From contig CAJJDN010000026.1 in NCBI GenBank assembly GCA_905182985.1, positions 28,467 to 58,624 of the forward strand: a stretch of 30,158 nt of DNA, written 5' to 3'. Positions 10,542-22,084 of the stretch are shown here, piece after piece. Position 1 is the stretch's first letter. Every line of letters begins with the position of its first letter. This DNA is from Paramecium sonneborni (Eukaryota > Ciliophora > Oligohymenophorea > Peniculida > Parameciidae). A program made the position numbers and the translations under genes. The notes beneath the pieces are model-generated. The model was not told the origin of the DNA. It searched no databases and saw only the letters and a list, made by a program, of their open reading frames with translations.

Positions 10542-11005
10542 TCAATTGAGTTTTAATTTAATTTTTTATTGTTTGTTTTTTTTTTTAAACAAAAGCTCGC
10601 TATTTTCTATTTAAACATTAATGAATCTCACTATATATTTATGTTTTTGAGTCTTCTTAAAAGCTTAATGACCCTGCATTACTATTTTATTCATTTTATC
10701 AAATTTGCTTAAAATTCATCTATCAAGATTATTATGTTTTTATTTGTCTATTTTTTTGAGGGAAATCCATAAAGCATTATTTAATGGTCCCAATAAAAAA
10801 TTTATACTCAATTAATTAAATTAGTAATATAAATTGTCCAATTAGAATTTTAATCCATCCTTTTTTGCAAAATTTGCCACCATTAAGGCAAATCAAAACT
10901 CACTTTGTGGACTCAAATATTCTTTTTTATGCTAAATTAGACTAAAAGTCTTGTGCTCTTTAAAATTATAGAGTAAATAATTTTTTGGAAAAAAAAAAAC
11001 AAAAA
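10542..11005 (-). pseudogene. broken copy of a large Paramecium-type protein
   Basis: A single minus-strand frame reads YNFKEHKTFSLIQHKKEYL, SPQSEF.FALMVANFAKKDG, FNQLSINFLLGPLNNALWIS, KKIDKQKHNNLDR.ILSKFD, KMNKIVMQGHQAFKKTQ and HKYIVRFINVQIENSELLF. From memory this order matches the first part of a large Paramecium protein family with later TPR-like helices; I cannot confirm it by search. The dots are TGA at 10893-10895 and 10716-10718, both where the family has Trp. The frame ends at TGA 10542-10544. An overlapping frame (10379-10618, 79 residues, ending FQNRYCNGHLLIPGSNIQ) may continue it after a frameshift. The upstream end is blurred by homopolymers near 10990. No start codon is identified and the gene is clearly dead. 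Confidence 0.7.
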
Positions 11006-12986
11006 AATCTTAATTTGAAAATTTTAAACTGAGCTTTTAACAACGAAGTGTTAATTCTTTTTTATTAATAATTATTTTTGGATTAAATATTAGTTATCAT
11101 GAGATTTTAATTTAGTATGTATAACAATTCAATTTAATTCAAAGTATCTTAGCTAATTTTCTTTCTAGTTTAAAACTTTCTTTACTAATCCAAGTTATTT
11201 TTTATTTTTGAAAAGCCTATTAAAAATCTATTCTCTAGATAGAAGATAATCAAGGTTATTAAACTTTAGAGTAAGGAAAGAAAAATTAAAACATAATAAT
11301 AAATTTTGCAATTTAATCTATTTTATAAAACAAAAAAACCATTTAACACAACTTTAAATTATTTTATGTCATCATTAGCTTTTTACTTCAAGTTAAGAAA
11401 ATTTTATGATTAATTACTAAAATCCTTTAAAAAGAACACACAATGAACTAATTATGCAATTTCCTTTTAAATGGATGAATATTCTTAGGCTCAAAAAAGA
11501 TAAAAATACAAAATTCAATTCAAATTTTTAAAAATGTTAGTAGGATAGAATAAAAAATAATAAAAATTATTAATATTATTCTTTTCATAAATAAAATTTG
11601 TTTTTAATTCTAGTAAAAAAATAAATTAAATCTTATTTAATCCAATTATTTATAGTTTATTTTGTTAAACTTTTCTTTACTTCTATGCTAAATACTGCGA
11701 TATAGTTTATCATAATTTTAATTATTGGCCTTATGAATTTTCATTAAAATTTAATATTTTGATTAGCTGATCTAAAAGAATGAAATCAATTAGATTTAAT
11801 TCTATTTCAGAATTATTTTCTTTTTAGAAATGATGAAAAATTTTATAGATAAGCAATTTGATTATATCAAAGTTGTTATTTTTAGTATTAATTGGTGTAT
11901 ATCATATCGATTTTTCTAAATCTCATTTATAATGATATGAATATTTATTAATGTTTTCAATTAATTTTTCAATCATTTATACAATTATAAGATGATATTC
12001 AATTATTTTTAGATAAATTAAAAAAGTACATGAATGATTTGAAATTAAAATGGCATCTACTTATTATTTTTAGAAAATAAAATGATTATTGAGTATTCTA
12101 ATTATCATTATTATTTCTTCATATATATATTAAATATTTATAAATTTTCTTTGATTAGATTTATAATAACCATACTCTTTAAATTCAACCATCATCTTGA
12201 AAAGAATGAAGATAAATAATTTATATTGGTTTATATTTCTACAAATTATTTTCAGGATAACCTGATATTAAATTAAATAATAATGAATTATTAGATATCT
12301 TACAAAAAGATAAAAAGAGAATGAGTCCTGATAATTTATAATTTGTGAAAATATGAGTCTTGCCTTTCTATTGCTAAGATTTTTTAATATTAATGTACCT
12401 TAACTCATGGAAATTAATAAATGTATGAGATGACGAGATTCATAATTTAGATTAAAAAGTAATTCATAAAAAAACAATATAAAGTCTAAATATCTTCTTT
12501 CTTTAGTTAACGATTTAAAATATCTAATAAATATTTCATAAGAAAAAACGATAAATAGATAAGATTACAAAAAAAAGTTATTGATATTTGCAATAGAAAT
12601 GATAGTAATTGTCCTAATTCAAAAAGAAATAATTTAACTTACAATAAAGTAAGTTAATAAAAAAATTTAAGATATGTTGGGCACTGAAAAAATTAGATAA
12701 AACAACAATAAATAATAAAAATAGAAAGTTATAAGAAACATTAAGATTATTTGTAATTTCAATTTAATTCATAAATTTTAGAATGTTTTAGAAAATTTGC
12801 TTATGATGTGTACTATTTAATGATATAAAAAGAAGAAACCTATAATAAATAAAAATGAAAAATTTACTTAATCTTATTTTGTTTCATAAATAATATAATC
12901 CAAAAATTTGATCATAAGAATTATATAGATATTGGATTAATTATAATGATATATAATTTAATAATGAAATTTGGTTACAATATGAA
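11006..12986. other. long AT-rich stretch without an intact gene
   Basis: Only scattered coding-like pieces are seen. On the plus strand, 11862-12092 is open for 76 codons between two TGA (YQCFQLIFQSFIQLQDDIQL, LDKLKKYMNDLKLKWHLLII), faintly like part of a TBC Rab-GAP domain. Near 12255-12355 is NNELLDILQKDKKRMSPDNL, and near 12490-12800 a Lys/Gln-rich frame. All are short, lack starts and end in TGA. I read them as relics or chance. Confidence 0.35.
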
Positions 12987-13478
12987 TCACAATAATTATT
13001 TATCATTTCTATACTGTTGAAGCTAAATCATTTCTAATGTTGTTTATTTTATTAAAGTTGCAATAAAATCAAATTTCCATTTTATTGAATTTAATGATGT
13101 TATTTTTGAAGATAGTTCCATATTTGTTTATAAATGATTATTTGGATCTTTAGTTGCTTTTCGAAATAGACAATTTGATGGTTCTGTATAATATTTATTG
13201 ATACTTCTTTTTATAATAGTTTATTAAATTTGTTTATGGTTTTTCAACTTTATAGTTTTTCTTTTTGAGAAATTAAGTTATTACTTTTTCTTTTATTGCT
13301 TCGTTTAATTTTGAATACTTAGTTGCTCTTTATTATCAACATCATTTTCTTCAACCTTAATTAAAACTTGATTATCAATTACAGGATTAAGATAATGATC
13401 AAAACAATTATAATTCTGATCATTCCAATCTAAATAAGAGTTATCATTATAATCTTGTGTAAAGCTATAATTATGCAT
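12987..13478 (-). CDS. orphan hypothetical protein, 163 aa
   Basis: ATG (13476-13478) to TGA (12987-12989) gives 164 codons without intron or break, using TAA/TAG as Gln. The N-terminal 50 residues are acidic and aromatic (MHNYSFTQDYNDNSYLDWND). Residues 55-95 are very basic and Gln-rich (QTKQQKKKQQLNFSKRKTIK), a possible nuclear-localisation or nucleic-acid-binding patch. The C-terminal half (EPSNCLFRKATKDPN, SLNSIKWKFDFIATLIKQ) looks folded. No known domain, signal peptide or membrane helix is visible. The flanks are long gene-poor stretches, so context gives no hint. Coding is supported by composition and a clean frame; function is unknown. Confidence 0.6.
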
Positions 13479-16400
13479 TTTGTGATTTTTAAAATAAAAT
13501 AAGAATTAATAAACTATTCAATAATATGTTTTGATCAATAAATTTCTATACATCACTCTATATAATCATTCTGTTTAGATATATTTAGTTTCAAATAAAT
13601 ACAAAAAAAAGTGATGTAAAAATTCATAAATAAATAAACAAAGTTTTAGAATATTAAGTTCACTTAAAGAATGATTATCCAACTCTCATAAGACATATTT
13701 GTATATAATATCAAGAAAAACTAAATTTTTATTCAATTTCAAAAGTTTCTTTTACAAATATTGTTTAATGAAACAAAACTACAAACTAAAAAAACTAAAC
13801 TAAAATTTAATGATGAATAATATTCTTATTCATCTTTCTCAAATGTTCTGAAATCTCTTTTATATTCAGACTATTTTATATGCCTTAATAACATTCATTT
13901 TTAAACTATTTATTATAGAATACTTTATTTAAGCTATAGATTTATATTCATAAGGCATAAAATAGGGCTTAAGTAGAGATTGAATCATTAAAAACATTTA
14001 AGTGGCATTTATAATGTTTCTAAGTTGACATAATTTAGAGTTACAAAATAGCAACCTTTTTAAGAAAACTTTTAGTAATTATTATCTAAAATCAAGTATG
14101 TTAATTTAAGATAGGATACTTTTGCAAAAATTTAGAATTAAAAGAAACAGATAACATCATATTATTGATAATTTTACCCTCATAATAATAGTGAATTATA
14201 CTATACAAGAATAAGCTTTAATTTAAATTATCATTTTTATACAAAAAGATATTCTTTTTATTATAAATTATTTCAACTTCTATTAAACTTTTTTTCTTTT
14301 AAAGTGTTAGGCTTTCTATTTATCTATTTTTGTAATATAAAATTAAAATCATTATTCAACTTTATTTTAGATTTTTATTTCATGTTTGTTCTTATGAAAG
14401 ATATAATTCACTAAATTATGATTTATTAAGTCAAATGCTTATGAATATAGCTTTAACTTAAATAGAAGAAAACTAGAGTTTGATTTGATTGACTTAATTT
14501 ATTTCCATTCTGATTTTGAAATTACTACCTTAAAGTCATTTTTTAATACCATTCAATCTCAATAGTCACATTAGTAGTAAGGAAGTATTAAAGACAAACC
14601 TTAAAATTTAGTCAAGTATATTTAAAATGAATCAATTTCAGTATAAATTTTAAATCATATATTTTCTATCTTAATAGAGTTATTAAATTGTTTATTAAGT
14701 TTTATATAATTTATTTCAAGATAAAACTATTATTTTACGAGCCTATGAATTTAATTTGAAGGCAACTAAAAATGAATCTCTAGTTATATTTAATTAGTAA
14801 TTCATATAAGTTATTAACATTAGTTTCTTCTTATATCATTTTTTTTATTAATTTAATTAAATAAATTTACTAATATCCTCTTGGAATGTTATTTAATCTC
14901 TCTAAAACTATATATATTTTATTTTTTGAGATACTATATCTATTAAAATACAATAAATCCTATCTATCATTATCATTTTAGACTTTAAGATTATATATTA
15001 AAAAGCCTATTTAATTTTATAGCAAGACAAGTTTTTCATTACCATATTAAAGTTGAATTAAATTTTAATAAATTATAATTTAAGAATAATTTCATATAAA
15101 CAGCTAATTTTCTACTTTGTCTAAATGACTAATATTTTAATCTAATAGGTAATTAAATATTTTTATTTTAATTTAAATTACGCAATTTGATAATTTATAT
15201 ACTTTCTAATATAATTACTTTCAGTATTTAAATGTAGTGACTGAAAAATAAAAATTTATAAAAGATTAGAAATATTGTTTAGGATCTACATCAAATGGTA
15301 AATACTTTTTTATTCTTAACAATAACTTCAAAATCTAATTAATATTTTTAAACATTAGATAATCTTAACATATTCACTTGTATTTAATTTGTTCTAATCA
15401 AAAAAAATGAGTAATAGTTTCTTATTTAAATATACAACATTAATTATTAGATTGATTTCACTCTTCAAATTGTCTCACTTAAAACTGAATGATAATGAAG
15501 CAAATAGACTTTAAAATTTATGAAAAATATTTATTTATGGTTTCCAAAATAAAAACTAAATTTAAATTTTTAATCAAAATTAAAAGTCTTCAAATAAGAC
15601 ATGTGATTTAAATAATTTGTTATATAATTATTTACAATATTCACCATATAAAAATTGAATAAGAAATCTAACATTTATAAGTTGTTTACAAATTATACAA
15701 AAAGCGTCATTTTAAAATTATGATTGCTTCTAATTCAAAAAATTTTGGTAACAATTTATAAATAAGGGATTTCAAGTGTTGTTTGAACAATTCAATCATT
15801 TAATAATTTTCTAAATTATAAACAAAAGTATATGTAAAGTATCTAAAATTCATTTCCTAGGTTTACAGAGAGTAAAAGCCTCAGTGTGAAAGTTAAAGAA
15901 ATCTTCAAAAGAATGACAAAGAACATCTGCCATCTTGTTATTTGAACTTTTTATTTAACATATTAAGATTAGGAGCTTAAATATAAAAAGTTTCTCATAA
16001 CTGTTATTGAAGAATTTACATTGGATATAAACTTAATTAAGAGAGAGAATGAAAATAGTAAATATTGTAATTATTATATTAGTAAGAATTGAGTTTTTGC
16101 GTTGAGAAAATCATTTTCTTATCTCATATCTATTTATTTGTTTTTTTTTTGATTTTGTAATTGATTTAATAAGTAGGATAGAATAGAGTAATAAATTAAG
16201 GGAAAGAGATGGAAATATTGGAGTAAAAATTTTTGATGATCGTTTAAAATAAAAATATTGTTATTAATAATTATAAGTATAGAAACTAGAAATAAATTGT
16301 AAATGAACAAATTAGAATCAATTGATGATATTTCCGATAATAATGATAATAAAATTAAGGTGTATTTTATAATGAAATAAATAATATTAAAATTCCGTTA

Positions 16401-16682
16401 AAATAAATGATAATAACAGTAAAGTTAAAGGGTTGTAGAAGAATAAAGCATACTTAAGGGTAGTAAATTTTCGTTTTAAATTGCACATATATATCTTTTA
16501 AAATAATAATAATCTGTTGACATGATTGTATTTAGAATATATTGATAAATGATTATAGGAATTTAGATTGTTCTTTATTGAATGATTTTGATAATAAAGA
16601 ATAAAAAATTTAATTTAAAAAATATCTTATTATAAAGAGAAAAAACAGAATAGATAAGCATATTTTTTTTGTATATATAAAA
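13479..16682. other. long AT-rich stretch without an intact gene; coding-like relics
   Basis: The plus strand between about 14040 and 14750 has long TGA-free frames that change phase (NLFKKTFSNYYLKSSMLI, then FDLIDLIYFHSDFEITTLK and YIQNESISVQILNHIFSIL), like a decayed gene of unknown family. On the minus strand 15850-15933 encodes a 27-residue piece starting MADVLCHSFEDFFNFHTEA; the frame extends upstream without a clear start. The last 500 bases before 16683 are AT-rich and should hold the promoter of the exchanger gene. Nothing here can be called a gene with confidence. Confidence 0.35.
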
Positions 16683-19600
16683 ATGATGTCATCTGGTGCA
16701 TCTGAATAGAAATTGATATAGAGAGATTCTTTATGGCGAGATGAACATATGATGGAATAATCAGCTTAGATATTGCATTTTTTAGTACTTGGGTTGATTT
16801 TAGGTTTAATTCTTCGAGAATTAAGTAAGAAGTTTAGGTGAATATATATATAAATAGATTAGTATACCATATTCTCCTATGATTCTTGGTTTAGGTTTAA
16901 TAATAGGACTTAGTTAAGAATATATTGGTAATATAGGTGATAGTGCATATATTTTATCAAAAATGCATCCTCATTTGATAGTATTCATTTTTATACCAGT
17001 TTTATTATTTGAATCAGCCTTTAATTGTGATTGGTATACATTTAAATAGTAATTAATAAATATTTTGCTATTGGCAGGTCCAGGATGTGGTTGGGTAAAT
17101 TTTGATATAAATATAAAAAAGGGTGCAATAATGTTAGGAATTAGTTTTAAGCTGATTCTATAATATGATAATAATGATATGAATTGGTATGAGGCCTTAA
17201 CATTAGGATCAGTTTTATCTGCAACAGATCCAGTTGCAGTTGTATCACTATTAAAAGAGTTAGGAGCGAATCCTGCTTTTAATCATTTAATAGAAGGGTA
17301 AAGATAAGTTGTTATAAAATAGAGAAGCTTTATTAAATGATGGAGTTGCAATGGTATTTTTTAATGTTTTTAATAATGTTTCAAAAGCTTCTAGTGGAAG
17401 AGGATAAGCCGTTAATGGTGGTGATATAGTTATAAGTTTCTTAAGAACATCATTATTAGGACCATTTATAGGTGTAATATTAGGATTTATAGTTGCTATA
17501 TGGACTAGAAGAATATTAGGTGATGATATTGAAGTAACATGGTTAACATTTGTATTTACATATTTTACATTTTATTGGGCAGAATTTGAATTTTTAAAGA
17601 CAAGTGGTTTATTAGCTGTAGTTGGATTAGGATTATTTTGGTGTGCATATGGAAAAACAAGAATAAGAGTATCAATTGAACATTCAGTACATGCAGTTTG
17701 GGGATTTGTTTAATATAGTTGTGATACATTAGTATTCTTATTAGTTGGAATAATAGTAGGAATATAATTATTAGAAGAAGATTTAATTTAAAGAATAGAT
17801 TATTTTAAAATGATTGGATTCTATTTCTTAATGATTTTAGTTAGATTATTAATGGTATTAACATTTTATCCATTATTAAAATGTAAATATTATATAATAA
17901 TTAAATTTTAATAGATTTTGGTTATCCTATGACAAAATCAGAGTTAATTGTATTTGTTTATGGAGGATTAAGAGGTGGTTTAGGATTAACATTATCTTTA
18001 ATGATTGGTTGTGATAATGATTTACCTGCTCGTTTTAGACATTTAGCTGTTTTTTATGCTGCTGCTATGGCATTATTTACTAATATGGTTAATGGAACTA
18101 CTTGTAAAGCTTTAGTTAAATGTGTTAAAATGATAGATTAATCTATTGTTAAAAAAAAGGTTTATAAAAAATATTTAGAAGAATTAATTGTTATTTAATA
18201 AGATTTTATTAAATAATTAGAAACTGATGAATTTTATAATATGACTGATTGGATTACCGTTAGTAATCTTATTGGATAAGAACATTTTATTAAAAATATT
18301 GAATAACTTGAAACTGATATTATTAAAAGTGTTGTTAAAAATGGTAATGAAGAAATGATTTTTGATGGATTACCTAATAAAGATGTTTTAGCTGAAGTTA
18401 GATATAGATTTTATAGAATACTTAAAGGATTATATTATTAACAATTTGAACATGGTTTATGTGAAGAATAAACTGTTAGAATGTTAGTAGAATCTAGTGA
18501 TATTGGCTCTGATGAATTAAATTTTAATCTAGAAATATGGGATGAACTATTTAAAAATTTTATTAATTTATGTAGTGTTACATTCTTTTTTAAAATTAAA
18601 TAAACTTTTCTTATTGGATATTTTGCTAGAGAATATCTTATTAGACATCTTGGATTTGTTTATGATGTTACATCTACATTTATCATTTGTGCTGATGAAG
18701 CCCTTAAACTTTCTATTCATTTTCCTATGAATAAAGAAGCTATTTAAATTATTTAAGAAGAATTAAAAAAAAATATTGAAAAAGCACATACTTATTTTAG
18801 TACTCTTAATGGTAATTTCCCTGAAATTGTAAGAATTCTATAAACAAAAAAAGCCTCCTTCTCTATTCTAACACATTCTATACAATATCTTTAAAATACT
18901 TAACATTTAGGACTTATAGATGATAAAGTGTATAAAATTTTATTAAAAGATATTAATAACAAACTTGTTAAATTAGAAAATCATTCTTATTAAATTGAAT
19001 TACCATCTTTTCATTTAGTAACTATGCAATTTCCTATTTTTTAAGATCTAACATTAATTGATCTAGATCATATTAAAAAAGTTGCGCTTGAAAAAAAATA
19101 TGGCATTGGATAAATTATATTTTCAAAAGGAGATCCATGTGATGAATTATATATAATTATGAAAGGATATGTTGTTATAGAAAATAATGAAATTTTTATT
19201 ACTAAAGGTTTAGGATCCTTAATAACACATTAAAGTCTTATTTTAGATCATTAACATATAAGTGCCGCTAAAGCTGTTGTTGAAACACGTTTATATACTT
19301 TACCTATTAAAGTTATTAAAGATATCATGATTAAAAATCCAGAATTTGAATTTAAAATTTATTTACATTCACTTGGTATTTTATTATACATATTTATACA
19401 TAGAATATATTAGAAAATGGTTTATAAATTAAGTAGGACCTCTTGCAAAAATGGAATTAAAAAAAATGAATGAATTCATTAGAAATAAATCAAGATTAAT
19501 TAAATTGAATTCTTAAACTTAATAAGAATTTCTTAAAGGAGGTTTTTTATTTTCAGGACAACTTAAAGATCCAAAAAATAATTTAATTAATAAATATGAG

Positions 19601-19829
19601 TAATCTATCTATAAATTTTAGTTATATTCCTCCAAATGAAGGATAATTTATTGCTATCACTAATGTTATATGCTTTATATTTGATGAATCTCTTGAAAGA
19701 TTATAATCAAAGAGAATCAAGGAACTTAAATTAGATAATTAAAGAGATCAGCAAATTGAAGAAAAGTATTCAGAGTTCAGAAGCAAAAAAAATTCAATTA
19801 TGGAATTGAGTAAAATTGACATTAACTGA
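16683..19829 (+). CDS. Na+/H+ exchanger (CPA1/NhaP-SOS1/sNHE type) with cyclic-nucleotide-binding domain, 995 aa
   Basis: ATG 16683 to TGA 19827-19829. Introns at 16838-16862 (GTG start), 17095-17121, 17298-17322, 17883-17914, 19376-19403 and 19600-19621 leave 996 codons. The N-terminal half is a multi-span antiporter domain: IPYSPMILGLGLIIGL, HPHLIVFIFIPVLLFESAF, AGPGCGW, then the ion-binding ATDPVAVVSLLKELGA (about residue 163) and EALLNDGVAMVFFNVF, ending GYPMTKSELIVFVYGGLRGG. A long soluble region follows, with a CNB domain at about 755-850 (KYGIGQIIFSKGDPCDELYI, KGYVVIENNEIF) and a C-terminal tail ending in a charged helix. This layout is that of plant SOS1 and animal sperm NHE; I see no clear voltage-sensor S4 helix. 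It should exchange Na+ for H+ across a membrane, possibly gated by cyclic nucleotides, plausibly in cilia. The 27-nt intron is in frame and so least certain. Confidence 0.93.
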
Positions 19830-20572
19830 CTATCATTGTTAAGCCAATTTATTAATTATAATTAATCAAACTTTTATTTTTAAATAATATTTAATCAAAG
19901 AAATAAACAGATCAAATGTTTCTTTGAAAATTAAATTCTAAACTCAAGAATTAAATTTAACAATAACTGATTTTGGAATTAATGTAAAAAGAATCTAAGT
20001 AAAAAAATATTACATTTATCTTAACTATAAAGAATTGAAATTAAATATGCATCCATTAATATGAAGAAAATACTAGAAATTTATTTTCAAATTTAATTAG
20101 ATAATTCCTTTTTTCTAACAAACTTTTGAATTCAGAATCGTAGGATATGTCATTACAATTTATTTTGCTTTCTTATATTCCTTCTGAATTAATTCATTTA
20201 TACTTTAATTATTAAAATATTAGTGAAAATAATTTGTTATTTTTCTTTTTATGAATCAAAAAATATTTAATATTAAAGAAAATTCCTAATATTTCAATTT
20301 ATGTTTATTTATTATTTAATTAAAATTTTTAATTATAACTGATAAAAAATTTAACAATCTTCATTTTTCTTAATATAGTTCTATTAAAAATTTAAAGTTT
20401 TAATATAGAGATTAAAGATAAACTTAATAGATAGAGGTAAGATTTAATAAGTAAAATTATAGAATATATTTTTATTTGTAATTTAGAATAAATTATTGCA
20501 ATGAATGACATGAATTTGCCATTTATTTTAAAAAATAAAATTTTGTAAATTGATTACAAATTTAAAAGGAAT
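19830..20572. other. spacer between convergent genes, with coding-like traces
   Basis: Lies between the stop of the exchanger and the first copy of the ligase's 3' end. A plus-strand frame (NVSLKIKFQTQELNLTITDF near 19916) and another (YIPSELIHLYFNYQNISENN near 20180) look weakly protein-like, but both are broken by TGA and have no starts. From 19914 on, the sequence is repeated at 21000 (see assembly duplication). Confidence 0.35.
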
Positions 20573-20998
20573 TCATTAAATTTGACTTGTTATTTTATTT
20601 TCTGATGTTGCATCTAATCTGTTTAAGTATTTTTCTTCTACTATAATATCCACTATTTGGTCTATAATTTTCAAATTTAATTAAAATTTTTTGTAATGTT
20701 ATAATTTATATGAGCCTTTGACGGGTGGTTCTCCTATTCCATTTGTAAATAAATGGTTAGCCATTTACATATACAATGGTGAATGCATCAATATTAGCAT
20801 ACTGTTTTCAACATATATGAAAATACTTTTGCCTTAGTGATTTTTTGCACTATGTCTTTAGAGATTTCCTAATGATTATTTCTTTATTATTAATTATAAT
20901 TAATACTTGCTTAACTTATCCACAAAATTAAGAGCATATTTTTTTAAAGCAAATAAGGCAAATGCATTATCCTTGAAATTTAGTTTCTAATTTTAAAG
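19914..20998 (+). repeat. direct duplicate, copy 1 of 2 (unmerged contig end)
   Basis: These 1085 bases recur at 21000-22084, with an offset of 1086 throughout; I compared several lines and saw no difference. The only base between the copies is the N at 20999. It contains the 743-bp spacer tail and the last part (20573-20998) of the UBR ligase gene on the minus strand. Identity plus the N means overlapping contig ends, not a biological repeat. Confidence 0.93.
20573..20998 (-). pseudogene. artefactual second copy of the UBR ligase 3' end
   Basis: Carries the same final exon pieces (HQGKSIFIYVENSMLILMH, GIGEPPVKGSYKLQ, stop TGA at 20573-20575) as 21659-22084, truncated by the N. It should be disregarded as a gene. 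Confidence 0.9.
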
Positions 20999-20999
20999 N
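20999..20999. other. assembly join (single N)
   Basis: The only ambiguous base in the window. It marks the place where two contigs were placed end to end although they overlap by 1085 bases. Confidence 0.97.
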
Positions 21000-22084
21000 A
21001 AATGTTTCTTTGAAAATTAAATTCTAAACTCAAGAATTAAATTTAACAATAACTGATTTTGGAATTAATGTAAAAAGAATCTAAGTAAAAAAATATTACA
21101 TTTATCTTAACTATAAAGAATTGAAATTAAATATGCATCCATTAATATGAAGAAAATACTAGAAATTTATTTTCAAATTTAATTAGATAATTCCTTTTTT
21201 CTAACAAACTTTTGAATTCAGAATCGTAGGATATGTCATTACAATTTATTTTGCTTTCTTATATTCCTTCTGAATTAATTCATTTATACTTTAATTATTA
21301 AAATATTAGTGAAAATAATTTGTTATTTTTCTTTTTATGAATCAAAAAATATTTAATATTAAAGAAAATTCCTAATATTTCAATTTATGTTTATTTATTA
21401 TTTAATTAAAATTTTTAATTATAACTGATAAAAAATTTAACAATCTTCATTTTTCTTAATATAGTTCTATTAAAAATTTAAAGTTTTAATATAGAGATTA
21501 AAGATAAACTTAATAGATAGAGGTAAGATTTAATAAGTAAAATTATAGAATATATTTTTATTTGTAATTTAGAATAAATTATTGCAATGAATGACATGAA
21601 TTTGCCATTTATTTTAAAAAATAAAATTTTGTAAATTGATTACAAATTTAAAAGGAATTCATTAAATTTGACTTGTTATTTTATTTTCTGATGTTGCATC
21701 TAATCTGTTTAAGTATTTTTCTTCTACTATAATATCCACTATTTGGTCTATAATTTTCAAATTTAATTAAAATTTTTTGTAATGTTATAATTTATATGAG
21801 CCTTTGACGGGTGGTTCTCCTATTCCATTTGTAAATAAATGGTTAGCCATTTACATATACAATGGTGAATGCATCAATATTAGCATACTGTTTTCAACAT
21901 ATATGAAAATACTTTTGCCTTAGTGATTTTTTGCACTATGTCTTTAGAGATTTCCTAATGATTATTTCTTTATTATTAATTATAATTAATACTTGCTTAA
22001 CTTATCCACAAAATTAAGAGCATATTTTTTTAAAGCAAATAAGGCAAATGCATTATCCTTGAAATTTAGTTTCTAATTTTAAAG
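21000..22084 (+). repeat. direct duplicate, copy 2 of 2 (start of next contig)
   Basis: Begins AAATGTTTCTTTG, as at 19914, and runs to the G at 22084, after which the sequence continues uninterrupted into the body of the UBR ligase gene. This copy is the one joined to the rest of the gene. Confidence 0.93.

Noticed and set aside
5210..10895. TGA used as Trp (a different genetic code) in part of the window
   Set aside because: Every intact gene stops at TGA and uses TGG for Trp, and the TGA-bearing loci also carry frameshifts or lack starts, so decay explains them.
13871..13965. Imperfect inverted repeat (CTATTTTATATGCCTTA and its near complement about 60 bases on)
   Set aside because: Arms of 16-19 bases with a two-base bulge in very AT-rich DNA are expected by chance; no neighbouring gene makes it meaningful.
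17929..18730. Separate small plus-strand genes at 17929-18141 and 18542-18730
   Set aside because: The first is simply part of the exchanger exon after its fourth intron; the second is an out-of-frame shadow of the same gene.
21968..21992. Apparent pseudogene with several frameshifts at the 3' end of the UBR gene
   Set aside because: I first read three broken frames; one 25-nt intron makes the whole C-terminal region continuous and UBR-like.
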